A stretch of 43,376 nucleotides of DNA from a virus. The DNA lies in IMG/VR virus record IMGVR_UViG_3300046002_003911, positions 1-43,376 of that record, one strand, 5' to 3'. The position numbers and the translations under genes were made by a program. Numbering within the stretch: the stretch's first letter is position 1; every line of letters starts with the position of its first letter. Below the pieces are notes generated by a model. That model had not been told where the DNA came from. It saw nothing but the letters and a program-made list of their open reading frames with translations, and did not search any database. This document shows positions 16,137 to 24,006 of this stretch, in pieces.

Positions 16137-17109
16137 TTACCAACAAGAACCACCGTTTGCAGTACAAGTAGAATTCACAGAAGGTTGTTCGTTATATTGC
16201 GACTTCTGCGGTCTTCGTGGTATTCGTGAGGGTGTTGGTGATTACAAATTCGCAACACCTGAAACGATTCAACGTATTGCTGATGAAATCAAACGATTAG
16301 ATTGGAATCCGCGTATTGAAATTGCCATGCGAGGTGAACCTTCAATGAATCCAAACTTTATTGAACTAGTTTCAATCCTTCGCAAGACCTTGCCTAAACA
16401 TCAGTTGATGATGACGTCAAATGGTAGTGGTTACATCAAAGCGGGGAATGTACAGAAGGTGTTTCAAGCAGGTCTAAACATTCTTGCGCTTGATAAATAT
16501 GAAGGTGTTGATTTTGTTGACCGTGCGTTGAAGAACTTGACAATCACTACAAATGACGCAGGTTTTAAAAATTGGGAAGGATTGCCGATTTATGATTATC
16601 CTGCGCAACCTGACGGTAATCCACATCGGCGCATCAAAGGTAAGATGATCAGTGTCATGCGCGACATTTCAATTGCTGACAAAGGGACGCATGCCAAGTT
16701 GTCAAATCATTGTGGAGCAGCATCTCCGTTGGACTATAGTAAAGAAGGGAAGAGATGCGCTCGCCCATTCCGCGAACTGTCGATTCACTACAATGGTGAC
16801 ATTGCTATTTGCTGCAACGCGTGGCGTGGGACATACGCTTGTGGTAACATAAACAAATTAGGGCTTGATGAAATTTGGCAGGGTAAGCCGTTTACCTTAG
16901 CTCGGAAGGCGCTGTATAACGGCCAGCGTACGTTCAAACCATGTTTAGGTTGTAATGCTACCAGCTACCGGGCGGGGTTCCTACCTGACAAGAAAGGTAA
17001 AGAATCGCTACCATTACCAACTGAAGCTGAGTGGATTGAGATTCACAAAATTGCCGAGGCACCTGCTTTGACACCGATTGTTTTTAGACCTTGGGAATTA
17101 AAGAAATGA
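16126..17109 (+). CDS. Radical SAM enzyme with SPASM-like C-terminal cysteines
   Basis: A 327-aa radical SAM protein. The 4Fe-4S/SAM motif CSLYCDFC (about 16-23) follows an EFTEGC strand. A GEP-like segment RGEPSMNP (about 69-76) fits the SAM amino-group contact. Further Cys at about 206, 226-227 and 272-275 (CARPF, ICCN, CLGC) are arranged like an auxiliary SPASM/twitch cluster. The substrate is unknown. It overlaps the glycosyltransferase, so it may rearrange or further modify a DNA base; radical SAM enzymes occur in some published phage thymidine-hypermodification pathways. Peptide or RNA modification are alternatives. Confidence 0.88.
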   Translation: MSNDYQQEPPFAVQVEFTEGCSLYCDFCGLRGIREGVGDYKFATPETIQRIADEIKRLDWNPRIEIAMRGEPSMNPNFIELVSILRKTLPKHQLMMTSNGSGYIKAGNVQKVFQAGLNILALDKYEGVDFVDRALKNLTITTNDAGFKNWEGLPIYDYPAQPDGNPHRRIKGKMISVMRDISIADKGTHAKLSNHCGAASPLDYSKEGKRCARPFRELSIHYNGDIAICCNAWRGTYACGNINKLGLDEIWQGKPFTLARKALYNGQRTFKPCLGCNATSYRAGFLPDKKGKESLPLPTEAEWIEIHKIAEAPALTPIVFRPWELKK

Positions 17110-17858
17110 ACAAAATACCACATTACACATGGTCGTTTTCAAGTTTAGGACTCTTCGAATGTCCAAAAAAGTACGAGTTGTTACGCGCCAAACGATTGAT
17201 AGAAAGCCCGAAGTCAGAAGCAGGTAACGAAGGTGCGCGGCTGCATGAACTGATTGAAGCGTATATCAAGGGTGGTGAACTTGACCCTGACATCGCCCGG
17301 TGGAAACGCATTCTTGATGTCTACAAAGAAAAGGATGGAAAGTGCGAAGAGGAGTATGCGTTTAAGTGGATAGATTATAATCTTGACACAGGACAAGATA
17401 TAGGTTTGATCAAGTATGTTGATGATCAAGCGAAACTCCTTGTCCGTTGTAAAGGTGACGACCCTGATAGGTGGTATTTGGGATTCATTGATTGGATGAA
17501 GATCGACGGTAACAAGTGTGAGATTGCCGATTGGAAGACTGGTAAGGTAAAGGTGACCAAACAGTTGCAGCTATACGCATGGGTAGTTATGCTCGCACAC
17601 CCAGAAGTTGATACTGTTAAAGTCACTTTTCATTTCTTGAACTACAATGACCAAGTAAGTGATTGGTTCTACCGTAAAGATATGGGCAAGATGTTCAAAT
17701 ACTTTCAAGACATTCTTGATGATATTGACAATTGTTACCGGACTGATGTTTGGTTTGAAATCCCTGGAGACATTGTCAAGAAGACTGGCCGTGGTGTTCA
17801 TTGTTCGTATTGCCCCGCTGACAAAACACATTGCTCACATGGGAAGGAGACATTTTGA
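17106..17858 (+). CDS. Cas4/RecB-like PD-(D/E)XK exonuclease
   Basis: A 250-aa nuclease. The core is GFIDWMKIDGNKCEIADWKTGK (about 139-160), with the catalytic Asp in GFID, the D-x-K of ADWKTGK, and the QLQLYAW motif (about 165-171) typical of RecB/Cas4 nucleases. An early Cys (FECPKKYE, about 18-25) and the C-terminal C..C/C (HCSYCPADKTHC) probably bind a 4Fe-4S cluster, as in Cas4 and AddB. The ATG at 17106 overlaps the radical SAM stop. It is likely to resect DNA ends in recombination-dependent replication. No Cas genes are near, so CRISPR adaptation is unlikely. Confidence 0.88.
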   Translation: MNKIPHYTWSFSSLGLFECPKKYELLRAKRLIESPKSEAGNEGARLHELIEAYIKGGELDPDIARWKRILDVYKEKDGKCEEEYAFKWIDYNLDTGQDIGLIKYVDDQAKLLVRCKGDDPDRWYLGFIDWMKIDGNKCEIADWKTGKVKVTKQLQLYAWVVMLAHPEVDTVKVTFHFLNYNDQVSDWFYRKDMGKMFKYFQDILDDIDNCYRTDVWFEIPGDIVKKTGRGVHCSYCPADKTHCSHGKETF

Positions 17859-18100
17859 TGAGTGCGCTTTGTTATCATGATAACTCAGCTAATGCAGCAA
17901 GTTTGAAACGATCTCAAAAGAAACGTATGGATTTATTATCATTGTTACCTGATCAATTTACACCAACTCAGGCAGGTATGGCGTGGAATTTAGATGTTAC
18001 TAAAACGAACGCTGTTATACAGAAGATGCGCTTATACAAATTGATCACAGCAAATGAAGGAAAGAATCGAATCTTCACAAAAGCAAAGGAGTCGTTATGA
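17858..18100 (+). CDS. Winged-helix-like DNA-binding protein, 80 aa
   Basis: GGAAGGAGA lies 10 bases before the ATG. The pattern FTPTQAGMAWNLDVTKTNAVIQKM followed by LYKLITAN resembles a winged helix that reads a DNA sequence. The N terminus is basic (LKRSQKKR). It overlaps the nuclease stop by one base. It may be a transcriptional regulator; no family can be named. Confidence 0.6.
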   Translation: MSALCYHDNSANAASLKRSQKKRMDLLSLLPDQFTPTQAGMAWNLDVTKTNAVIQKMRLYKLITANEGKNRIFTKAKESL

Positions 18101-18276
18101 CTGAAGAACAGTTGTTGATGCTAAGGGAATGGGTAAGAGCTGAAACAGTGGCAGGTGTGGCTGATAGAGAAATGGATAGTTGCGGTTACGTGTTGATAGC
18201 TCATGATCAACATAAAGCTGCTGATCATTTGTTTAGTAAATTGTGTGATTTATTGGAGAAGAAACATGGAAATTAA
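18097..18276 (+). CDS. Small helical hypothetical protein, 59 aa
   Basis: AAAGGAG precedes the ATG, and ATGA overlaps the previous stop. The product is helical and His-rich in the second half (LIAHDQHKAADHLFSKL). It overlaps the dUTPase start by 11 bases. Function unknown. Confidence 0.6.
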   Translation: MTEEQLLMLREWVRAETVAGVADREMDSCGYVLIAHDQHKAADHLFSKLCDLLEKKHGN

Positions 18277-18739
18277 ATATTTAGATGAACGGTTGAAAGA
18301 TTTCAAATTCGCACCGTCAACAGACTTATCCGCTGGTTATGACCTGAGGGCTTGTATTCCTGACATCTTGCATATCTACCCAAATGAAACAAAGAAGATA
18401 AAGACAGGTATTTCGTTACACATGGCAGATTTACTTAATGAAACAAAAGATAATGATTACAACGTCTTACCTTGTGCAATAATCATGCCACGTTCTAGCC
18501 TCGGTTGTAAAGGTTTGAAGCCAAGGAACTCACCCGGTTTAATTGACGCTGATTACCAAGGTGAAATTGTGATCTGTATGCACAATTATTCTGATGATCG
18601 TCTTGAGATTAAGCCAATGGAGCGTATCGCACAATTGGTTTTTATGGTAGCAATACACCCTGTGATCAAAGAAGTTTCAGAATTCTCTACTGAAACAGAA
18701 AGAGGTGATTCAGGTTTCGGAAGCACTGGGACACACTGA
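18266..18739 (+). CDS. dut: dUTPase (dUTP nucleotidohydrolase)
   Basis: A 157-aa trimeric-type dUTPase with all five motifs: I DLSAGYDLRA (about 20-29), II PRSSLG (about 76-81), III GLIDADYQGEI (about 91-101), IV PMERIAQLVF (about 118-127) and V RGDSGFGSTG (about 147-156). It converts dUTP to dUMP, lowering uracil incorporation and feeding the thymidylate synthase homologue. In a phage that may use hydroxymethyl-uracil it also keeps plain dU out of the DNA. The start at 18266 (ACATGG) is preferred over earlier in-frame codons because GGAGAAG lies upstream. Confidence 0.95.
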   Translation: MEIKYLDERLKDFKFAPSTDLSAGYDLRACIPDILHIYPNETKKIKTGISLHMADLLNETKDNDYNVLPCAIIMPRSSLGCKGLKPRNSPGLIDADYQGEIVICMHNYSDDRLEIKPMERIAQLVFMVAIHPVIKEVSEFSTETERGDSGFGSTGTH

Positions 18740-18897
18740 TGAAGGATCATGAGATTGCTCAATTAGTAAATGAGTTGACAAAGATTGCAACGCAGTTTCA
18801 TGATCATCAATCGTTACGTCAACGAATCAGTCAAGTTGTCAATAATGCTTTGAAACAGAAAAGCAAAGAAACATTAACGGTTGTAGTGGAGCAGTAG
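18739..18897 (+). CDS. Small helical hypothetical protein, 52 aa
   Basis: TGATG overlap with the dUTPase stop. The product is alpha-helical and rich in Gln and His (TQFHDHQSLRQRISQVVNNA). The next promoter's -35 lies inside its last codons, which marks it as the end of this transcription unit. Function unknown. Confidence 0.55.
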   Translation: MKDHEIAQLVNELTKIATQFHDHQSLRQRISQVVNNALKQKSKETLTVVVEQ

Positions 18898-18909
18898 GTG
18901 TGGTGTAAT
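18881..18909 (+). promoter_or_regulatory. Sigma70-like promoter with 5' leader hairpin
   Basis: TTGTAG (18881-18886), 17-bp spacer, TGTAAT (18904-18909). The predicted transcript starts near 18915 and folds at once (GTGGCAA...TTGCCGC, about 18915-18932). ATAGGG then leads to the ATG at 18952. This is one member of the promoter-hairpin family described in the findings. Confidence 0.75.
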
Positions 18910-18951
18910 GGTGGCGTGGCAACTTTGCCGCGTTACCATATAGGGTTTTAT

Positions 18952-19155
18952 ATGAAAACAGAACAAGTTAAAGAATGGCTTCTAGAAAAACTTGAAGGTC
19001 AGATTGAAAAAGCGCAAATTGCAATGGATAACGTCATACACCATTTGCATAATCGCGATTGGAAAGCCGCTGGTGAAGAACACAGGTCAATAGATTATTG
19101 GCTTAGTCGTTGCAAAAACACACAGCGTTTGATTGATGAGATTGAGGGGTGCTGA
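18952..19155 (+). CDS. Hypothetical helical protein, 67 aa
   Basis: The ATG at 18952 is the first after the promoter leader and has AGGG upstream. The protein is helical (VKEWLLEKLEGQIEKAQIAM), probably a small coiled-coil dimer. First gene of a run of small genes leading to the ligase. Function unknown. Confidence 0.65.
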   Translation: MKTEQVKEWLLEKLEGQIEKAQIAMDNVIHHLHNRDWKAAGEEHRSIDYWLSRCKNTQRLIDEIEGC

Positions 19156-19157
19156 AA

Positions 19158-19364
19158 ATGTATGATTGGCTTTGTGAAGATTGCGTGATGTTCCTCAGTT
19201 CTGGAGAACTTCCAGCAGATTCAACTCCAGAACGTGATAACGAAATTATGAACGGTAGTTACAAAGGTTTTCTTACAGGGGAAGAAGATGAATTTTCTAG
19301 GGAACCTTGTTGTAACTGCGGAACAATGTTAGCCGGAAAAAGATTTGAAATAAAGGAGTGCTGA
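19158..19364 (+). CDS. Small Cys-rich protein, 68 aa
   Basis: CEDC (about 6-9) and CCNC (about 54-57) are spaced as a possible zinc-binding pair. The middle is acidic (GEEDEFSREP). GAGGGGTGC lies upstream of the ATG at 19158, which is preferred over the GTG at 19149. Function unknown. Confidence 0.6.
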   Translation: MYDWLCEDCVMFLSSGELPADSTPERDNEIMNGSYKGFLTGEEDEFSREPCCNCGTMLAGKRFEIKEC

Positions 19365-19365
19365 A

Positions 19366-19554
19366 ATGACATATCAAGTATGCGAACATAAAGAATCCGC
19401 CCGCATTGCATTGTTATCTGATGCTGACGAGCGTAAAGATTGGATTGAAAACGGGCAAGAAATCGAAGCTACCAGTTGGCTTGAAGCCCGTGAAAAGGTT
19501 GACATGTCGAACATCTGGGAATCACCTTACGGAGAATACTACTATGTCAAGTAA
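19366..19554 (+). CDS. Small acidic hypothetical protein, 62 aa
   Basis: AAAGGAG lies about 9 bases upstream of the ATG. The product is acidic and ends with an aromatic tail (SPYGEYYYVK). It overlaps the next gene by 11 bases. No family recognised. Confidence 0.6.
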   Translation: MTYQVCEHKESARIALLSDADERKDWIENGQEIEATSWLEAREKVDMSNIWESPYGEYYYVK

Positions 19555-19714
19555 AGAAATGATGAAGACTTCAGCTAAACCTGGATATTGGTGGGTGAAT
19601 AAGTCACCACTTGGAGAACATCCTGATTGGCAACAGGAAGTTATTCCACACAATACATCAGGTACTTTGTTTGGATACGATGAAAAAGTCTTTCTAAGGA
19701 GACAGTACAAATGA
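19544..19714 (+). CDS. Small basic hypothetical protein, 56 aa
   Basis: GGAG 9 bases upstream selects the ATG at 19544. It has a Trp/Pro-rich core (KPGYWWVNKSPLGEHPDW). The stop overlaps the next start (ATGA). Function unknown. Confidence 0.55.
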   Translation: MSSKEMMKTSAKPGYWWVNKSPLGEHPDWQQEVIPHNTSGTLFGYDEKVFLRRQYK

Positions 19715-19920
19715 CTAAAGAAACAGGTGGGCCAGCATTTCCGCGCGAGTATGCCTACGAAGGGAACGCGGGCATGTCTTTACGCGATTACTTTGCTGCG
19801 AAAGCATTAGAAGGAATTTTGGCAGGAGATCATCCGATAACTCATGAAGCTGACCCACAAGTGATTGCTGAAGCTGCTTATCTTATTGCTGATGAAATGT
19901 TGAAAGTGAGAAAATTATGA
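19711..19920 (+). CDS. Conserved phage/prophage small protein, 69 aa
   Basis: Carries the pattern TGGPAFPREY..GMSLRDYFAAKALEG, which is common among small proteins of phages and prophages of Proteobacteria. The role is unknown. This supports a proteobacterial host. ATGA overlaps at both ends. Confidence 0.7.
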   Translation: MTKETGGPAFPREYAYEGNAGMSLRDYFAAKALEGILAGDHPITHEADPQVIAEAAYLIADEMLKVRKL

Positions 19921-20405
19921 AACAATTGACGCAGTTTGAATTAAAGCATACCTTAGACTACGATCCAAATACAGGGTTGTTTAAAAGAAAAATCTACAGA
20001 TCTCCTAACGCTCGTGTTGGAGACATAGCAGGTACGGTTATGAAACAAGGGCATGTTAGAATAAGTCTAAACGGTAGTCATTACATGGCACATAGATTGG
20101 CGTGGTTATTTGTAACAGGAGATATGCCAAAGTATCAAGTAGATCATATCAACGGGATCAAAACAGATAATCGTTTTGAAAACTTAAGAGATGTTTCTCC
20201 AAAACTAAATAGTCAAAATGCAAGGCGTCCTCATAAAGATAACAAAACAGGTTATCTGGGCGTGTGTTCTAGATACGGAAAGTTTGTTGCACAGTTGTTG
20301 ATAAATGACAAACAGACAGTAATAGGTTATTTTGATACCGCTGAAGAAGCACATCTTGCGTATATAGAAAAGAAAAGAACCTATCACGAAGGGTGTACAT
20401 TATGA
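19917..20405 (+). CDS. HNH homing-type endonuclease with AP2 domain
   Basis: A 162-aa protein. An NUMOD/HNH-type core has His59 in AHRLAW, DH at 76-77 in YQVDHINGIKTDN and the Asn/His-like tail NRFENLR (85-91). An AP2 DNA-binding domain follows (GYLGV...AEEAHLAYIEKK, about 112-153). Such free-standing HNH enzymes nick DNA and spread their own gene by homing. It sits between two small genes and the ligase with overlaps at both ends, so it has been absorbed into the operon without breaking it. Confidence 0.88.
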   Translation: MKQLTQFELKHTLDYDPNTGLFKRKIYRSPNARVGDIAGTVMKQGHVRISLNGSHYMAHRLAWLFVTGDMPKYQVDHINGIKTDNRFENLRDVSPKLNSQNARRPHKDNKTGYLGVCSRYGKFVAQLLINDKQTVIGYFDTAEEAHLAYIEKKRTYHEGCTL

Positions 20406-21319
20406 GCAAAGTTTTCCGCCCTATGCTAGCTAGTCCTGCTGAGATGGATAAGCTACGTTTTCCGTTGTGGCTCAGTCCGAAGTTAGATGGTATCCGTGCC
20501 TTGGTCATTAATGGTGTAGTAATGTCCCGCAGTCTCAAGCCGATACCAAATCAACATGTTCAAGAACTGTTTAGTCATCTTGAAGGATATGACGGTGAGT
20601 TGATTGTTGGTGATCCAACTGATAAGGATTGCTTCCGCAATACAACGTCAGGCGTAATGTCTCGTGACGGTAAACCCGATGTCAATTATCATGTATTTGA
20701 CCGGCACGATTTGACAGCAATTACTTGGGAAGCAAGATATCAGTCTCTTTCGTTTGACGAACGCGGCATTCTTGTCGTTCCTCATTACCGTGTTAATGAT
20801 CTTACAGATATAGAAGAGTACGAAGCATTGTTTCTTCTAAGAGGTTACGAAGGTGTGATGTTGCGTGACCCTGATGGCCCGTACAAGAACGGGCGTTCTA
20901 CCGCTAAGGAAGGTTGGCTGCTGAAAGTCAAGCGGTTTGAGGATGGCGAAGCCCTTGTTATCGGTATGGAAGAGAAGCTACACAATGGTAACGAGGCAAC
21001 GGTCGGTGAACTTGGTCAAACAAAACGCACTTCACACCAAGAAAATCTTGTACCGTTAGATACAATGGGTGCGTTGATTGTTCGTGACTTGAAAACAGGC
21101 GTTTCGTTTAACATTGGTACAGGTTTTACTGATGAAGACCGTGACTATTGGTGGAATCAATTGACTTACGACTTGGAATCTTTGAGTAACCGTGGTAGTA
21201 GGATTCGTGATTGTTTGGAGCCAACGGAGATTATTAAGTATCGTTATTTTCCAAGTGGAAGTAAGGATAAACCAAGGTTCCCAACATTTCTCGGCATACG
21301 CAATAAGGATGATATGTGA
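20402..21319 (+). CDS. ATP-dependent DNA ligase
   Basis: A 305-aa nucleotidyltransferase-type ligase that seals nicks after replication. Motif I KLDGIRA (about 27-33) carries the adenylated Lys. Motif IV EGVMLRDP (about 154-161) and motif V WLLKVKRF (about 175-182) are visible. An OB-like C-terminal part follows, with the pattern IVRDLKTGVSFNIGTGF. The start is taken at 20402 (TATGAGC) because the longer frame runs into the HNH gene. No BRCT or zinc finger is present, as in minimal phage ligases. Confidence 0.93.
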   Translation: MSKVFRPMLASPAEMDKLRFPLWLSPKLDGIRALVINGVVMSRSLKPIPNQHVQELFSHLEGYDGELIVGDPTDKDCFRNTTSGVMSRDGKPDVNYHVFDRHDLTAITWEARYQSLSFDERGILVVPHYRVNDLTDIEEYEALFLLRGYEGVMLRDPDGPYKNGRSTAKEGWLLKVKRFEDGEALVIGMEEKLHNGNEATVGELGQTKRTSHQENLVPLDTMGALIVRDLKTGVSFNIGTGFTDEDRDYWWNQLTYDLESLSNRGSRIRDCLEPTEIIKYRYFPSGSKDKPRFPTFLGIRNKDDM

Positions 21320-21633
21320 TGACAGAAATGAGAACTTGTCCGAAGTGTAAGACAACTCTTCCTAAGGATACCAAACATTTCATGTATTCTGAAAAGAGAG
21401 ATCAATATGGTTATTGTAAACCCTGTATGAAAGCCTACGAAAAAGCCAGATACAAAATGAAGATATCTGGTGCGGAGGAAGACGATGAAAGTGAAAACTT
21501 TAACGGTGTCTCCCGTTCGGTTACCGATAAAGGAACAGTACTTGTTAGATTCGGTAGGAACTACAATAAAGGTATCAACCGACCCAAAAGAATTGACCCT
21601 TGGCACGGTTTCGTTTGTTCAACAATGATTTAA
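21319..21633 (+). CDS. Zinc-ribbon protein, 104 aa
   Basis: The ATG at 21319 overlaps the ligase stop by one base. CPKC (about 7-10) and CKPC (about 33-36) with DQYGYCKPCMKAYEKARYK resemble the N-terminal zinc module that often precedes HNH or endonuclease VII domains, but no HNH His-Asn residues follow. It may be a remnant of such a nuclease or a stand-alone DNA-binding protein. The C-terminal half is basic and has no recognisable domain. Confidence 0.6.
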   Translation: MTEMRTCPKCKTTLPKDTKHFMYSEKRDQYGYCKPCMKAYEKARYKMKISGAEEDDESENFNGVSRSVTDKGTVLVRFGRNYNKGINRPKRIDPWHGFVCSTMI

Positions 21634-21635
21634 TT

Positions 21636-22199
21636 ATGAAACTGAATTGGCCAGATTTGACGTTTGATCCTATTAACCTATGGAACGTTCCTTACACGAG
21701 GATATATGAAATGCGACCTTCAAAACATGAAATGTGGTTGAATATTTGTAAACAGTTAGCGACACAAAGTACCTGTGTTCGTAAAGGAGTAGGGTGTGTC
21801 CTACTTGACAAGTATGGACACGTCTTATCAACGGGTTGGAATGGCGTGGCAGCAGGTAGACCTCACTGTAATGATCAAGTTATTCTTGAATTATATCATT
21901 CCGGGCAACAATCAAGTGAAGAATATTATCCTAATGCCTGCGAAGGTGCCAAATATGATAGCGGTGAAGGTTTGGGTAAATGCCGGGCAGTTCATGCTGA
22001 ACAGAATGCTTTGCTACAATGCCCAGACATAAACGCGGTACATACATGTTACACCACGGCTTCTCCTTGCGCTGAACAATGTACCAAACTTCTTTTGAAT
22101 ACATCATGCCAACGGATTATCTTCCTTGAAGAGTACAGTAAATCAGGTAAAGAAATGTGGTTAGAAGCAGGAAGAGAATGGATTCATTACAATGGCTGA
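21636..22199 (+). CDS. dCMP deaminase (ComE/deoxycytidylate deaminase family)
   Basis: A 187-aa zinc deaminase that converts dCMP to dUMP, the substrate of the thymidylate synthase homologue. It has HAEQNALLQ with the zinc His and catalytic Glu (about 119-127) and PCAEQC (about 143-148) with two zinc Cys. A long insertion of about 40 residues lies between VLLDKYGHVLSTGWNG and the HAE motif, as in T4-type enzymes. The start at 21636 lies 2 bases after the previous stop; an ATG at 21711 with GAGG upstream is an alternative that removes 25 residues. It fits a pathway enriching (hydroxymethyl)dUMP. Confidence 0.9.
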   Translation: MKLNWPDLTFDPINLWNVPYTRIYEMRPSKHEMWLNICKQLATQSTCVRKGVGCVLLDKYGHVLSTGWNGVAAGRPHCNDQVILELYHSGQQSSEEYYPNACEGAKYDSGEGLGKCRAVHAEQNALLQCPDINAVHTCYTTASPCAEQCTKLLLNTSCQRIIFLEEYSKSGKEMWLEAGREWIHYNG

Positions 22200-22383
22200 C
22201 ATAACGATGTGTACGCAAAAATCATGTCCCAATGCTAAAAATTGTTATCGTATTCAAGCGACACCTAATCCTTACTATCAGAGTATGAATACTTTCGGCT
22301 ATACAACATTGATCAATGGTGTTGAAGTATTTAGATGTGATAATTATTGGCCAATTGATTATGAACAAACCACCAAAGACTAA
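22192..22383 (+). CDS. Small Cys-containing protein, 63 aa
   Basis: Four Cys (MCTQKSCPNAKNC, then FRCDNY) could bind zinc or form a small metal site. It overlaps the deaminase end by 8 bases and the next gene by 23. Function unknown. Confidence 0.6.
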   Translation: MADITMCTQKSCPNAKNCYRIQATPNPYYQSMNTFGYTTLINGVEVFRCDNYWPIDYEQTTKD

Positions 22384-22531
22384 GTATTTCAGGTATCATT
22401 CTGAACCTGCTTACAGATTTTGCATCAAATGCAGGCAAAGATGTGATACAAAAGAAGGTATGTATCACATCTACAATACAGGTCTTAATAGAATGTGGAT
22501 ATGTTTCAGTTGCAGACCGGAGGGATTATGA
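22361..22531 (+). CDS. Zinc-ribbon protein, 56 aa
   Basis: CIKC (about 18-21) with a following Cys (RCD), and CFSC (about 49-52), form a zinc ribbon. It overlaps the preceding gene. No strong ribosome binding site is seen, so coupling to the upstream gene is likely. GGAGGG near its end serves the next gene. Confidence 0.6.
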   Translation: MNKPPKTKYFRYHSEPAYRFCIKCRQRCDTKEGMYHIYNTGLNRMWICFSCRPEGL

Positions 22532-22740
22532 GTAAAAAAGTAATGCAACAGACGCGTAAGGCGCTGAAGAAATTAAAACCGTTTGAAGACTGGAATTACG
22601 GACCGCGTGCTTTTAAAACCGAACTAAACAAGTCAGAACCTGAGCCAGTTGCTTGGATGCACCCGATTCATACGTCATTGATCGAACCGCACAAGTTTGA
22701 TCCAGATTGCATACCGCTCTACCGTAAGGAGGATGTATGA
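22528..22740 (+). CDS. Small hypothetical protein, 70 aa
   Basis: GGAGGG lies upstream of the ATG at 22528. The basic N terminus (QQTRKALKKLKPFEDW) is followed by a Pro/His-rich region with the pattern EPVAWMHPIH, which is frequent in small phage proteins. Function unknown. Confidence 0.6.
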   Translation: MSKKVMQQTRKALKKLKPFEDWNYGPRAFKTELNKSEPEPVAWMHPIHTSLIEPHKFDPDCIPLYRKEDV

Positions 22741-23030
22741 AATTAGAAATCTTATTGCAAAGAGGTTTGTCTAAAGACTTCAAAGGTGTTCATACGTTTG
22801 GTAATGAAAGTAATATGATTTACTTGACGGACACGCAAGAGTTAGTCGTTCTTAAGGATAGTGAGATTGTTTATCTAAAAGGTAAGCATTACATGAACTC
22901 TTTTCATTTGAAACTTGGTGAAATCATGTTTGGATTTGGCAAATGTTGTGTCGGTGCAGATGAATTGATCTTAGTATTTGAAGTAGATGTATTTACGAAC
23001 GGATATAAGACCTTGGCTTTGATAAGCTAA
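22737..23030 (+). CDS. Hypothetical beta-rich protein, 97 aa
   Basis: ATGA overlap with the previous gene and GGAGG upstream. It alternates short strands (MIYLTDTQELVVLKDSEIVY). It is the last gene before a hairpin and a new promoter, so it ends this operon. No family recognised. Confidence 0.65.
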   Translation: MKLEILLQRGLSKDFKGVHTFGNESNMIYLTDTQELVVLKDSEIVYLKGKHYMNSFHLKLGEIMFGFGKCCVGADELILVFEVDVFTNGYKTLALIS

Positions 23031-23040
23031 ACAGATCAAT

Positions 23041-23095
23041 GGAGTCGCTAACTTTTTCGAAAGGAAAAGCTAATGCAGGGACGCTCCGCGACTCC
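23041..23095 (+). terminator. Long hairpin at the operon end
   Basis: GGAGTCGC (23041-23048) pairs with GCGACTCC (23088-23095) and encloses a smaller stem (CTTTT...AAAAG). No T run follows, so it is either a factor-dependent or weak terminator or an RNA-processing structure. Confidence 0.45.
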
Positions 23096-23122
23096 ACCCT
23101 TATTTAGTGGTAAAACTTAGCG

Positions 23123-23151
23123 TTGTATTTGAATGTTATTTGTGGCACAAT
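23123..23151 (+). promoter_or_regulatory. Sigma70-like promoter with long leader
   Basis: TTGTAT (23123-23128), 17-bp spacer containing TTGAATG, CACAAT (23146-23151). The leader to the ATG at 23294 is about 135 bases, far longer than in its relatives. It contains a small stem (GACCT...AGGTC, about 23253-23273) before AAGGGG. Confidence 0.75.
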
Positions 23152-23293
23152 GTTTGTGTGCAGTAAGGTTAGCTGAACAGCACCACCTTCTTCGGTTCGT
23201 ATGGTTGGGGCGTTAAAGGAACAAACGGACAAAAATCGTTATTTTCAACCTAAGACCTGTCCAATAGGAAGGTCGAACATAAGGGGTTTCAAT

Positions 23294-23779
23294 ATGAAAT
23301 CCGTTAAAGTGTTATCTGAGCAGTGGTTCAAAGGAGCGCCGTTCCATGAAGTCAAAATGGTCGGCATCAAACATCTCGGTATCCCTGCCGAGAAATTCGC
23401 TAACAAACAACCAGAAGCGTTCAAGCGCGCATTAGTGCGCCAAACCTTTGTCGTTAAGTATGAGTACGGCCAAGAGTTTGAAATCATCGAAGCTGAAAAC
23501 CCATTTGGTTCCCCTAGCAAGCGTAAGACACCTGGAACAACTGCGAGCTACGACTATTCGTTCGTGAAAAACGGTATCCGCGCACCAGAAGGTGACATCC
23601 GCCACGAAATGATGGAAGTCATTGAGCGCAATACCTCAGTTAAAGCAGCAATTGCCGACTGGGAAACTGACCATGTGCCGGGTGAAAAATATCCGAACAC
23701 TGGTAAGAACTTAATAACTTTCGAATGGCAAATCCAATGGTCGCTGTTGCGCGGTTGGATCATTAAAATTGGAGAATGA
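23294..23779 (+). CDS. Hypothetical protein, 161 aa
   Basis: AAGGGG sits about 9 bases before the ATG at 23294, and an upstream frame is open but lies in the leader. The GC content and the use of CGC/GCC codons are slightly higher than in neighbouring small genes, as expected for a well-expressed protein. It is basic, with KRKTPGTTASYDYS in the middle. First gene of its operon. No family recognised. Confidence 0.65.
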   Translation: MKSVKVLSEQWFKGAPFHEVKMVGIKHLGIPAEKFANKQPEAFKRALVRQTFVVKYEYGQEFEIIEAENPFGSPSKRKTPGTTASYDYSFVKNGIRAPEGDIRHEMMEVIERNTSVKAAIADWETDHVPGEKYPNTGKNLITFEWQIQWSLLRGWIIKIGE

Positions 23780-23781
23780 AG

Positions 23782-24006
23782 ATGTCAGTTAAATTCCCTT
23801 ATTGTTGTAGTGCTTTACAAGTAGCCAACGAACTGGATATGGTTGTTTGTGAAGCAGGAGAAATTTCTTGGTACACAGGTAATAGAGACAGCAACGGTAT
23901 CCCTATTGTCATGACCACGGTAAGCTGTCCATTTTGCGACAAATTTGAAGATGACAAAGTAACTCTTACAAACGAAACACAGCACGCACATTGGAGAATG
24001 AAATGA
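23782..24006 (+). CDS. Zinc-ribbon-like protein, 74 aa
   Basis: The ATG at 23782 is chosen over 23776 because GGAG is then 7 bases upstream. CC (8-9) and CPFC (about 48-51) could bind a metal. The middle carries TGNRDSNGIPI. Function unknown. Confidence 0.6.
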   Translation: MSVKFPYCCSALQVANELDMVVCEAGEISWYTGNRDSNGIPIVMTTVSCPFCDKFEDDKVTLTNETQHAHWRMK

